Source: Bufo bufo
Taxonomy: Eukaryota > Chordata > Amphibia > Anura > Bufonidae
Length of the DNA stretch: 64,000 nt
Assembly: GCF_905171765.1 (NCBI RefSeq)
Contig: NC_053398.1
Span: 43,368,323-43,432,322 of the forward strand
Direction of reading: 5' to 3'
Shown: positions 44,734 through 55,839 of the stretch, one piece after another
Position numbering within the stretch: the stretch's first letter is position 1
Layout of the letters: each line of letters begins with the position of its first letter
Position numbers and translations under genes: made by a program
The notes under the pieces: generated by a model
Seen by the model: the letters and a program-made list of their open reading frames with translations, nothing else
The model's database searches: none
Told to the model about the DNA's origin: nothing

Positions 44734-45855
44734 AAAGGTACATAGATGACGTGCTACTGATATGGAAAGGAAAAGCGGAAGAACTCGTAGCATTTATAGC
44801 TGGTCTAAATCAAAATGATAATGATTTAGTGTTCACACCGAATGAGAATAAAAAGGAAATAGAATATTTAGATCTTTTGATCACCCAGAAAGATAAAAAA
44901 TACATCTGTAGCAGGTGTCAAAAGCCGATAGCGAGGAATGGTTTTATTCGATATTCGAGCTGTCATCTACCGAATTGGCTTCTAAATGTCCCCTTTGGCC
45001 AATTTCGGCGTCTAAAACGAAACTGTACGGAGAACTCACAATTTGAAATGGAGGCGTCAATTATGAAAGAAAAATTTTTAGAGAGAGAATACCCATCCGA
45101 AACCATAGAGGAAGCACTTGAGAAAATAAGAAACATACCGAGAGGAACATTTCTTTTACCAAAAACACAACAAACTACACCTAATAATGCGAATTTTAGA
45201 TTGATCTTACCTTACTCCATCCAACACAGACAAATAGGGTCAATCATTAAACGGCATTGGCATCATATCTCTTGGGCCCATTGGTACCCGTGGTACCCCA
45301 AACAACTTATACTAGGGCACCCAATCTAGGGATTAAGATAGCCCCATCAATTAAACATAAAGATAAAAACCAAGTATAATGCACAATTGGATTGGACTCA
45401 AGGGTTTCTATAGGTGTGGTAAATGTCGTGGGTGTAAAAACACGACATTTCCAAAAAGAACAACTCAGGTCACCTCAACTCACAAGTCGTTTTTGGTAGA
45501 AATCAAGCATTTTCTTACATGCGATTCTACCAGTGTAATTTATTTAATACAATGTCCATGCCGAAAACAGTATATAGGCCGGACCAAAAGAGCTCTGAAA
45601 ACAAGGATTTAGGAACATTTGACAAATATAAAAAACTGATATTTGAAACATTCTCTCTCTAGACATTTTAAGGAGGCCCATAATAAAGACTATAGGGGGC
45701 TAACATTTACTGCTCTGGAAAGGATCGATAAGAATTGGCGAGGAGGGAAACATGTAGAGACCATGTCCAGAGCAGAATCTAGGAAAATTTATGAATTTGG
45801 AAGCCTTATTCCGAAAGGCCTCAACGCAGACCTGGAGATTTTTGGATTCCTGTAA
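44734..45855 (+). pseudogene. Penelope RT and GIY-YIG endonuclease (right arm)
   Basis: Starts within the RT active site (RYIDDVLLIWKGKAEELVAF) and runs through the RT thumb (SSCHLPNWLLNVPFGQFRRL), the linker finger FYRCGKCRGCKNTTFP and the GIY-YIG domain (SVIYLIQCPCRKQYIGRTKR), ending SLIPKGLNADLEIFGFL. A frameshift near 45,330 and two in-frame stops after KTRI (45,610-45,645) disable it. Confidence 0.85.
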
Positions 45856-45992
45856 GAATCTAACGGTGGGTGTGCCCCTCGTCAGACGCATGTCTAGCTG
45901 TCTTTCAGCACTGCGACCCCTCCTCTGTGATGGGCCTACCCACCATTTAACACTTGAACAGATGCACCGTCACTTTATCTATCAGGATAATA

Positions 45993-47042
45993 CACTCACC
46001 TAAAGAATTATTAGGAACACCATACTAATACGGTGTTGGACCCCCTTTTGCCTTCAGAACTGCCTTAATTCTGCGTGGCATTGATTCCACATGGTGCTGA
46101 TAGCATTCTTTAGAAATGTTTGCCCATATTGATAGGATAGCATCTTGCAGTTGATGGAGATTTGAGGGATGCACATCCAGGGAACGAAGCTCCCGTTCCA
46201 CCACATCCCAAAGATGCTCTATTGGGTTGAGATCTGGTGACTGTCGGGGCCATTTTAGTACAGTGAACTCATTGTCATGTTCAAGAAACCAATTTGAAAT
46301 GATTCGAGCTTTGTGACATGGTGCATTATCCTGCTGGAAGTAGTCATCAGAGGATGGATACATGTTCTCATTCTGTTTATGCCAAATTCGGACTCTACCA
46401 TTTGAATGTCTCAACAGAAATCGAGACTCATCAGACCAGGCAACATTTTTCCAGTCTTCAACAGTCCAATTTTGGTGAGTTCGTGCAAATTGTAGCCTCT
46501 TTTTCCTATTTGTAGTGGAGATGAGTGGTACCCGGTGGGGTCTTCTGCTGTTGTAGCCCATCCGCCTCATGGTTGTGCTTGTTGTGGCTTCACAAATGCT
46601 TTGCTGCATACCTTGGTTGTAACGAGTGGTTATTTCAGTCAACGTTGCTCTTCTATCAGCTTAAATCAGTCGGCCCATTCTCCTCTGACCTCTAGCATCC
46701 ACAAGGCATTTTTGCCCACAGGACTGCCGCATACTGGATGTTTTTCCCTTCTCACACCATTCTTTGTAAACCCTAGAAATGGTTGTGCGTGAAAATCCCA
46801 GTAACTGAGCAGATTGTGAAATACTCAGACCGGCCCGTCTGGCACCAACAACCATGCCACGCTCAAAATTGCTTAAATCACCTTTCTTTCCCATTCTGAC
46901 ATTCAGTTTGGAGTTCAGGAGATTGTCTTGACCAGGACCACCCCCCTAAATGCATTGAAGCAACTGCCATGTGATTGGTTGACTAGATAATTGCATTAAT
47001 GAAAAACAGAACAGGTGTTCCTAATAATTCTTTAGGTGAGTG
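45993..47042 (-). mobile_element. Tc1/mariner transposon with DD36E transposase, deleted
   Basis: 1,050 bp flanked by TA. Inverted ends CACTCACCTAAAGAATTATT. Shorter than a full element because of an internal deletion. Confidence 0.88.
46025..46894 (-). pseudogene. DD36E Tc1 transposase with stop and deletion
   Basis: MGKKGDLSNFERGMVVGARR starts the N-terminal HTH. A TAA follows RRMGRLI (about 46,661), then TEITTRYNQG to NVAWSDESRFLL (first D). About 50 residues are missing between NENM and YPSSDDYFQQDNAPCH (second D). The E is in [11 protein letters not shown], 36 residues after that D. The DD36E spacing fits the group named Incomer. Non-functional. Confidence 0.85.
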
Positions 47043-47818
47043 TATATGTAACATTAGATTTATTTCACTATGTTTCATATTTATGTTATGTTATTTATGA
47101 AGTTAATATTCACAATATAGCACTTAGAATTGATTTTTGTTACAGGATATCTGCACATTGATATATTTTGTTATGGATCAACCATTTAGCAACCTTTCTG
47201 GACTATTTCTGTCATAGACTAGATTAATTTGACCATGGGACACATTATACCATAAAAAACGCATTGTCCCCCCAAGAAAACGCATGGAAACTTCATATGC
47301 GTTTTTTTGGTTCCAGACCAGATTTTGGTGTTCTATGGCAGATCCTTCACTCCAGATTTGATATTACATGCATCTTATCCACCATTCAACACTTGAACAG
47401 ATGCACGGTCATCTTATTTATTATTATACTATATGTAATATTATATTTATTTCACTTGTATGTTTTACACTTATGTAATGTTATTTAAGAAATTTATATC
47501 CACAGTATAGCACTTAGAATTGATTGTCGTTACAGGATATCCGCATATTGATATATTTTGTTATGAATTGACCATTTAGCAACCTTTCTGGACTATTTCC
47601 TTTATAGACTAGACTAATTAGACCATGGGGCACAATATACTGCAAAAAACGCATCGCCCCCTAAAAAAACGCATGGAAACCGCATATGCGTTTTTTTTTT
47701 GTTTGTTTTTTTTGTTCCAGACCAGATATTGGTGTTCCAGAGCAGATCCCTTACTCCAGATCTGATCTTACATGCACCTTAAAAGGGAAATAAAAGGAAT
47801 CACAGTAAGTTGGGATGT

Positions 47819-47863
47819 CACCACTGAGGAAGGGGAAAGGAGATCCCCGAAACGCGTTTGGTG
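47819..47863 (+). ncRNA. Hammerhead-ribozyme-like motif, right Penelope terminal region
   Basis: Stem I CACCA pairs with UGGUG. The core CUGAGGA fits CUGANGA. Stem II is GGGGA/UCCCC, followed by GAA, then the self-complementary ACGCGU of stem III and U at the cleavage position. Penelope elements are known to carry minimal type I hammerheads with very short stem III. One deviation: an extra unpaired A before stem II. Confidence 0.5.
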
Positions 47864-48746
47864 CTTTTCAAAGACATCCCCAACAAGTGACCCCCACTGG
47901 AAGTTCGGCTACTAATATCCGGAGATACACAAAGAAATTGGAGCGCTCCAAAGATAAAGACCTGGATTTTCAGCCATTCAAACTGGTCAGTACAAGTTTA
48001 AGTTCACCTCTCGCGATATTACACCCTGATCGTATAACCGGATCTGAGATTTGTGGATAACGTTCGAGAGAGACCAGAGACGAACGAACCAGGTGGGACG
48101 CTAAACACTGAGAACCACGCGAATAAATACTGTGAGTAAAAATCAAAAGGATTTAATATTGGGACTGCAGGATAATCGACATTCACCTGTGAGTAACAAC
48201 TTGGTGTCCGATTGGATACTTTATTGAATATTTATATCGGACAATTCTGAATATTTGAAAAGGTGCCTTGCATGGATTTTGCATGTTTTATTGCATACAA
48301 GAAAGGAATGCCAATACTATTATAAGGAATAGACTGACACTTTTGGCTTGCGATATTTTTTGCACATTCAGGACGTATGGTCCCCTTCTTTTTTGGACTT
48401 TTTTTGAGTTTTTATTGAAGTTTTAGATTTTAGGTAAGACTGATTTTGTCTCCGCTGCAGCGATTGTTATTTTAATATTGTATTGTGATGTTGTATTTTA
48501 ATATATTTTGCCAATTAAATATTGTGTAACAACACTATTACTATTGCTCTATTTCCATGCGAGGGAGTGCCAGTCTCATAATACATAATATATACATTTT
48601 ATTACGCCTTTGTTGATTTGAGTGAATCAATTTGAGACTAGAGCACCCAATCCAGAATTGTAAGGGCAGTGAGCGGTTTGTCTATACTACTTTTTCCAGT
48701 AATTTAAAATGTATTTTCACAAATGCCAAAAGTCTAGCTAGCAAAA

Positions 48747-49830
48747 TTGGGGGAGCTGGAGGCTATGGTACTAGGAGAACACATAGATGTAGTTGGTGTG
48801 GCTGAGACGTGGTTGGATTCTTCACATGACTGGGCTGTAAATATTGAGGGTTTTACACTATTTAGGAAAGACAGGGTGAATAGAAAAGGCGGTGGCGTGT
48901 GCCTGTATGTGAGGAGTGATCTGAAGACAAGTGAGAAAGAGGCAATTGTGGGTGAGGATGGTGAGGACGTGGAAACCTTATGGGTGGAAGTTGAAAGGGA
49001 TATAAACACAAAAAAAATAATACTTGGTGTAATCTATAGACCCCCTAACATCACAGAGGAGATAGAAGCTCAACTGTATAACCAAATAGAGCGGGCTGCA
49101 CAGGCTGGTAGAGTGGTCATAATGGGAGATTTTTAACTTCCCAGTCATTGACTGGGGTCATGATTCTGCCTCAACCGCAAAGGGGAGAAGATCCCTCAAC
49201 TTGCTGCAGGACCACTTTATGGGACAGTTTGTAGAAGCTCCCACCAGGGGCAATGCTCTGTTGGATCTGGTAATTTCTAATGATGCAGAGCTTGTTGGAA
49301 ATGTTACTGTTCGAGAAACACTAGGTAATAGTGATCACAATATAATTATATTCCCCCTAAACTATAAGAAGCAAACTAATTTCCCTGGGTTGAGGGCAGC
49401 ATTTCAGGGCATAGGCTGGGTGCAGCTTCTGTCACATAATAATACTGAGGATAAATGGGAGAGCTTTAAATCCACATTGAGTAATTGCACAAAAATATAT
49501 ATTCCTTTAGGTAATAAGTATAAACGGATAAAATTAAACCCCTCATGGCTTACAGCTACTGCAAAAAGGGCAATAAAAGAAAAAAAAAAGGGCATTTAAA
49601 AAATACAAATCTGAGGGGTCAGCTGTAGCGTTTGAAGTTTACAAAGGGCTTTATAAAATCTGTAAAAAGGAGATAAAATTAGCAAAAATACAAAACGATC
49701 TGCAGGTGGCAAAAGAGAGCAAAACAAATCCCATAAAATTATTTCAATATATAAATGCTAAAAAACCACGGTTTGAGCAGGTAGGTCCACTAAATAATGG
49801 TAAAGGAGGGGGGGGGGGGGTTATTCACTG
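48747..49830 (+). pseudogene. CR1 ORF2 endonuclease, frameshifted
   Basis: APE-type endonuclease: VVGVAETWLDSSHDWAVNIE, GGGVCLYVRSDL, LGVIYRPPN, VVIMGDF, and after a one-base T insertion at about 49,132 ALLDLVISNDAELVGN and TLGNSDHNIIIF (catalytic SDH). Another frameshift follows near 49,597. RT itself is absent. Confidence 0.8.
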
Positions 49831-49857
49831 AAGATAAGTAAAAGGCAGAGTTAGGCC

Positions 49858-50075
49858 TCTTTCCCACGAGCGTGACGGAGTGACTCCGGATGCGTTCAGG
49901 AAAACTCGCTCAATTTTGCAAGCAAGTTCAGTCAGTTTTGTCTGCAAATGCGTTCATTTTTTTCCACGTGGGTGATATATCTGTGTATATATATGTATAT
50001 ATTTTTTTAGATGCATATTTATTTCCATCTAGCCTTTTTTTTATATTTATATATAAATCTATGATTTTAATCTTT
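49858..50075. other. Fragment of another MITE ('TTAGGCCTCTTTC' end)
   Basis: Begins TTAGGCCTCTTTCCCACGAG and is AT-rich afterwards. It abuts the broken right end of the first CR1. No right terminus found. Confidence 0.4.
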
Positions 50076-50539
50076 GGCTACTTTCACATCTGCGTTTTTA
50101 ATTCGTCATAGGATCTCAATAGCGGAAGAAAACGCTTCAGTTTTGTCCCTATTCATTGTCAATGGGAACAAAACTGAACTGAACGAAACAAAATGCACCA
50201 AAAAGCATTCCGTTCTGTTTGGTTGCTTTCCCATCGTGGACAGAAACATGCTGACAGAAAAATGCTGCAAGCAGCGTTTTTGTGTCCACGATGTGGTGCG
50301 GAGCAAGACAGATCTATCCTGACACACAATGTAAGTCAATGGGGACAGATCCGTTTTCTCTGACACGGATCCGTCCCCCATTGACATTCAATGGTGTTCA
50401 AGATGTATCCGTCATGGCTATATAAGACATAATACAACCGGATCCGTTCATGACGGATGCATGCGGTTGTATTATTGTAACGGAAGCGTTTTTGCAGATC
50501 CATGACGGATCCACAAAAAATGCTAGTGTGAAAGTAGCC
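50076..50539. mobile_element. Harbinger-like MITE copy 4
   Basis: Ends GGCTACTTTCACATCTGCG and, inverted, GGCTACTTTCACACTAGC. The right flank is TTA, the left TTT. The interior is shared with the copies at 15,033, 20,883 and 31,457. Confidence 0.7.
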
Positions 50540-51449
50540 TTAATTGTACTGTTTTATCCACTGTACAGTGCCTTGCAAAAGTATTCACCCCCCTTGGCTT
50601 TTTTCGTATTTTGTTACATTACAGCCTTAAGTTCAATGTTTTGTTAATCTGAATTTTATGTGGTTGATCAGAACACAATAGTCTATGTTGGTAAAGTAAA
50701 ATTAGAAAAATATATATATTAAACTACTGTTTAGAACTAGAAAACTGAAAATTGGCATGTGCCTATGTATTCACCCCCTTTGTTAGAAAGACCATAAAAA
50801 GCTCTGGTGCGACCAATTACCTTCAGAAGTTACATAATTAGTGAAATGATGTCCACCTGTGTGCAATCTAAGTGTCACATGATCTGTCAATACATATACA
50901 CACCTTTTTTGAAAGGCCCCAGTGGCTGCAACACCTAAGCAAGAGGCATCACTAACTAAACACTGCAATGAAGACCAAGGAACTCTCCAAACAAGTAAGG
51001 GACAATGTTGTTGAGAAGTACAACTCAGGGATAGGTTATAAAAAAATATCCAAATCTTTGATGATCCCCAGGAGCACCATAAAATCTATCATAACCAAAT
51101 GGAAAGAACATGGCACAACAGCAAACCTGCCAAGAGATGGCTGCCCACCAAAACTCACAGACCGGTCAAGGAGGGCATTAATCAGTGAGGCAGCACAGAG
51201 ACTTAAGGGAACCCAGGAGGAGCTGCAGAGTTCCACAGCAGAGACTGGAGTATCTTTACATAGGATGACAATAAGCCGTACGCTCCATAGAGTTGGGCTT
51301 TATGGCAGAGTGGCCAGAAGAAAGCCATTACTTTCAGCTAAAAACAAGGCGCATTGTGAGTTTGAAAAAAGGCATGTGGGAGACTCACAAAATGTATGGA
51401 AGAAGGTGCTCTGGTGTGATGAGACTAAAATTTTACTTTTTGGCCATAA

Positions 51450-51781
51450 GCCTGCTCTTCCTGAGGCTTGCTCTACTAAGTGGCTTCTTATTAAGTTGAG
51501 TTAAAAAACAAGGAGTTCTAGAGCTGTGTGTGGTTTTGTGGGAGTGATTGCAGGTGGCTGAGTGTGGATTGCAGCAGAGATCATTGAAAGTTAAGTGTTT
51601 GTATTCTAGTACTGCCATTTAAAATCCCTTTTTTTTTTTCTCTCTGCTTAATCAAGGGGAGTGCCCTGGGCAACCAGGTGCTATAAATTGACCCACTTAC
51701 ACTCTCCAGAGCCTGCTCTTCCTGAGGCTTGCTCTACTAAGTGGCTTCTTATTAAGTGGAGTTAAAAAACAAGGAGTTTAA
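51450..51781 (+). repeat. Tandemly duplicated CR1 5' end
   Basis: The first 70 bp (CCTGCTCTTCCTGAGGCTTG and onward) recur at 51,711-51,781, an offset of 261 bp. Repeated 5' monomers can carry LINE promoters; whether they do here is unknown. Confidence 0.7.
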
Positions 51782-51928
51782 GAAAAGGAGTTTGGAAACT
51801 AAGGTTGGATATAATTTCCTTGTGTGTTGTTGGCTTAATTTTACGTAGTCCTTCAACTACAGCAGACAGGTCTAAATCTAAATCATATATACTGTTTTAC
51901 TTTTTTACTGTTGTAATCCCCATTTAGT

Positions 51929-52905
51929 ATGTGTTGCACAATTTACAACGCAGTCCAGTGCACATCTTGCATGATGTATGCAGTCCTGGAACAGGAGTTC
52001 AAGGGTGCATATCTTTGTTCTAGATGTGAGCAAATTACCCGTTTGGAATCGCAAATCGAGTCTCTAAACGGGCAAGTTGCAACACTGAGCGGCATTGATA
52101 ATTTGCAAAAGAGTTTGCTTCTCACCGAGCAAGCACTCTTTGGGGTAGATGAGGGGGAGGCTGACAGAGAGGAGGCTGAGGAAAGTGAGGTAGGTAGCTG
52201 GGTAAAAGTTAGAAAAAGCGGGGTAGAGGGAAGAGTGCCAGGGAGGCTAGCCCTGGTCTGACACACCCCAACAAGTTTGCACGTTTGGCAGATGAGGGGG
52301 ATGTCAGTCCGGGGACGGCACTGCTGCAGCCAGACACTTCCTCTGCCAGTCAGGGGAATGTCAGCTCCAGTAAGCAGGGAACCAGGAGAGCAGGGCAGGC
52401 CAGACAGGTGCTGGTAGTGGGAGACTCCATTATTAGGGGAACAGATAGGGAAATCTGTCACAAAGACCGTGATCGCCGAACAGTGTGCTGTCTTCCTGGC
52501 GCTAGAGTTCGACACATCGCGGATCGGGTTGACAGATTACTGGGAGGGGCTGGAGACGATCCAGCGGTCATGGTCCATATCGGAACCAATGACAAAGTTA
52601 GAGGTAGGTGGAGAGTCCTTAAAAATGATTTCAGGGATTTAGGTCAAAAGCTGAGGGCAAGGACCTCAAAGGTAGTATTTTCCAAAATACTGCCTGTACC
52701 ACGAGCCACACAAGAAAGGCAATGGGAGATTAACAAGTGGCTCAAGAACTGGTGTAGGAAGGAGGGGTTTGGGTTCCTGGAGAACTGGGCCGATTTTTCT
52801 ATCGGCTACAGGCTCTATCGTAGGGACGGGCTGCACCTCAATGGGGAAGGGGCAGCTGTGTTGGGGAAGAAGATGGCTAGAAGGTTGGAGGAGTGTTTAA
52901 ACTAG
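51929..52905 (+). pseudogene. CR1 ORF1: finger, coiled coil, SGNH esterase
   Basis: Starts MCCTIYNAVQCTSCMMYAVL with a CxxC...CSRC finger, then the coiled coil ITRLESQIESLNGQVATLSG. One extra base near 52,225 shifts the frame to the esterase part: VLVVGDSIIRGTDREICH (Ser), MVHIGTNDKVRGRW and DGLHLNGEGAAVLGKKM (His), ending near 52,905. ORF1 proteins of this type bind the LINE RNA; the esterase role is unsettled. Confidence 0.82.
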
Positions 52906-53042
52906 GGACTGGGGGGGAGGGTAATTACATTATAGGAGGGGAAGATAGTGCAGATAGAGACCGGGGGCAAGGTAGTGGGACTGGGGGAGGAATGGAAGGA
53001 GGGACTAGAACAGTTCAGAAGGAAAGGTGTAGGGTAAAACAT

Positions 53043-55839
53043 ATACATAAACCTCTCAAATGTATGTATACTAATGCCAGAAGCCTGACTAATAAAACTG
53101 GGGAGCTGGAATTAGTGATGTGTGAGGAGGACTATGACATAGTGGGAATAACTGAGACATGGCTGGATGATAGCTTTGACTGGGCGGTTAATGTACAAGG
53201 TTACAGTCTGTTTAGAAAGGATCGTCAAAACCGGAGAGGGGGAGGGGTCTGCCTTTATGTAAAGTCCGGTCTAAAACCCACACTCCGGGAATATATAAGT
53301 GAGGGACATGAACATGTGGAGTCACTGTGGGTAGAGATACATGGAGCTAAAAACAACAATAAATTACTAATAGGAGTTTACTATAAACCACCTAATATAC
53401 CAGAGTCCACAGAAAATCTACTACTAAACGAGATAGATGAGGCGGCAAATCATAATGAGGTGGTTATTATGGGGGACTTCAACTACCCAGATATAGACTG
53501 GGAAACTGAAACTTGTATATCTCATAAGGGAAACAGGTTCTTGGCAATAACCAAAGACAATTACCTCTCCCAACTGGTTCCGGACCCGACTAGAGGGACG
53601 GCCATACTGGACTTAGTATTAACCAATAGACCTGACAGAACAACAGACGTGCAGGTTGGGGGACACCTGGGAAATAGTGACCATAAAGTAATAACCTTCC
53701 AATTATCATTCAAAAGAGCGTTTCTACAGGGAGGAACAAAAATACCAAACTTCAAAAAAGCTACATTTAGCCAACTAAGAGAGGCCATAGGCCAAACTAA
53801 CTGGGACAAAGTCCTCAAAAATACAGCCACAAAATGGGATATCTTTAAAAACATCCTAAAATCTCATTGTGAGAGGTACATACCGTATGGTAATAAAAGG
53901 TTAAGGAACAAAAAGAAACCAATGTGGATAAATAGAACTGTAAAGAAAGCAATAAATGACAAAAAGAAAGCATAAAAAAAACACTAAAACAGGAGGGTAG
54001 CACGGAAGCACTGAAAAACTATAAGGAAAAAAATAGAACATGTAAAAAACAAATAAAAGCGGCCAAACTAGAGACCGAGAGATTAATTGCCAAAGAGAGT
54101 AAAACTAACCCTAAAATGTTCTTCAATTATATAAATGTTAAAAAGTATAAATCTGAAGGTGTCGGCCCTCTACAGAGCAATGAGGGGGGAGTCGCAGAGA
54201 GCGATGAGGAGAAAGCAAAGCTGTTAAATATTTTTTTCTCCAATGTATTCACTGAGGAAAATAAATTGTCAGATGACATGCAGAATGCAAAAATAAATTC
54301 CCCATTAAAAGTGTCCTGTCTGACCCAGGAAGAAGTACATCAGCGACTTAAAAAGATTAAAATAGACAAATTGCCAGGACCGGATGACATACACCCCTGT
54401 ATCCTAAAGGAATTAAGTAATGTCATAGCCAGACCCTTATTTCTGATATTTGCAGACTCTATACTGACAGGGAATGTCCCACAGGATTGGCGCATGGCAT
54501 ATGTGGTGCCAATATTCAAAAAGGGGCCAAAAACTGAGCCTGGAAACTATAGGCTGGTAAGTTTAACATCTGTTGTGGGTAAACTGTTTGAAGGTTTTCT
54601 GAGAGATGCTATATTAGAGCATCTCAACGGAAATAAGCAAATAACGCCATATCAGCATGGCTTCGTGAGGGATCGGTCATGTCAGACTAATTTAATCAGT
54701 TTCTATGAGGAGGTAAGTTCTAGACTTGACAGCGGCGAATCAATGGATGTCGTATATCTGGACTTCTCCAAAGCATTTGACACTGTACCACATAAAAGGT
54801 TAGTATATAAAATGAGAATGCTCGGACTGGGAGAGGACGTCTGTGAGTGGGTAAGTAACTGGCTGAGTGATAGAAAACAGAGGGTGGTTATTAACGGTAC
54901 ACACTCAGATTGGGTCACTGTCACTAGTGGAGTACCTCAGGGGTCAGTATTGGGCCCTATTCTCTTCAATATATTTATTAATGATCTTGTAGAAGGCTTG
55001 CATAGTATCTATCAATTTTCGCAGATGACACTAAACTGTGTAAAGTAATTTACACTGATGAGGACAGTTTACTGCTACAGAGGGATCTGGATAGATTGGA
55101 GGCTTGGGCAGATAAGTGGCAGATGAGGTTTAACACTGACAAATGTAAGGTTATGCACATGGGAAGGAAAAATGCAAGTCACCCGTACATACTAAATGGT
55201 AAAACACTCGGTAACACTGACATGGAAAAGGATCTAGGAATTTTAATAAACAGCAAACTAAGCAGCAAAAACCAGTGTCAGGCAGCTGCTGCCAAGGCCA
55301 ATAAGATAATGGGTTGCATCAGAAGGGGCATAGATTCCCGTGATAAGAACATAGTCCTACCACTTTACAAATCACTAGTCAGACCACACATGGAGTACTG
55401 TGTACAGTTCTGGGCTCCTGTAAACAAGGCAGACATAGCAGAGCTGGAGAGGGTTCAGAGGAGGGCAACTGAAGTAATAACTGGAATGGGGCAACTACAG
55501 TACCCTGAAAGATTATCAAAATTAGGGTTATTCACTTTAGAAAAAAGACGACTGAGGGGAGATCTAATTAATATGTATAAATATATCAGGGGTCAGTACA
55601 AAGATCTATCCCATCATCTATTTATCCCCAGGACTGTGACTGTGACGAGGGGACATCCTCTGCGTCTGGAGGAAAGAAGGTTTGTACACAAACATAGAAG
55701 AGGATTCTTTACGGTAAGAGCAGTGAGACTATGGAGCTCTCTGCCTGAGGAGGTGGTGATGGTGAGTACAATAAAGGAATTCAAGAGGGGCCTGGATGTA
55801 TTTCTGGAGTGTAATAATATTACAGGCTATAGCTACTAG
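53043..55839 (+). pseudogene. CR1 ORF2: APE endonuclease and reverse transcriptase
   Basis: The endonuclease begins KCMYTNARSLTNKTGELELV, with VGITETWLDD, VVIMGDFNYPDIDW and LGNSDHKVITF. The RT has [54 protein letters not shown] and the catalytic FADDTKLC, then the C-terminal FWAPVNKADIAELERVQRRA. Two frameshifts (about 53,975 and about 55,020, the latter right before FADD) break it into three frames. The open stretch upstream of 53,043 is mostly the ORF1-ORF2 spacer. Confidence 0.87.

Larger units (their letters stand above)
45940..47790 (+). repeat. Tandem 3' UTR repeat of the Penelope right arm
   Basis: Two units of about 390-410 bp, each starting CCACCATT(T/C)AACACTTGAACAG-type sequence and containing TAGCACTTAGAATTGATT, AACCTTTCTGGACTATTTC and AAACGCATGGAAAC. 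The first unit is interrupted by the Tc1 at 45,993-47,042. Confidence 0.72.
43359..48697. mobile_element. Penelope-like element, head-to-head inverted dimer
   Basis: Two 5'-truncated Penelope copies joined near 44,733 in opposite directions: a minus-strand left arm (43,359-44,733) and a plus-strand right arm (44,734-48,697). The 3' ends lie outward. A 17-bp target duplication AGTAATTTAAAATGTAT flanks the whole (43,342-43,358; 48,698-48,714) in CR1 sequence. The left arm lacks the endonuclease region and most of the 3' UTR repeats. A DD36E Tc1 is nested in the right arm. Confidence 0.85.
32120..49857 (+). mobile_element. CR1-type LINE, 5' part, split by three insertions
   Basis: One plus-strand CR1 now spread over 17.7 kb. 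Pieces: about 32,120-32,766 (5' UTR and ORF1 start), 33,555-34,105 (ORF1 esterase), 43,081-43,358 (ORF1/ORF2 junction) and 48,698-49,857 (ORF2 endonuclease and start of the RT linker). Each interruption is marked by a target duplication, and the sequence is colinear with the CR1 at 51,450-56,049. The start is approximate. It breaks off at 49,857 against other repeats and carries frameshifts. Confidence 0.82.
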
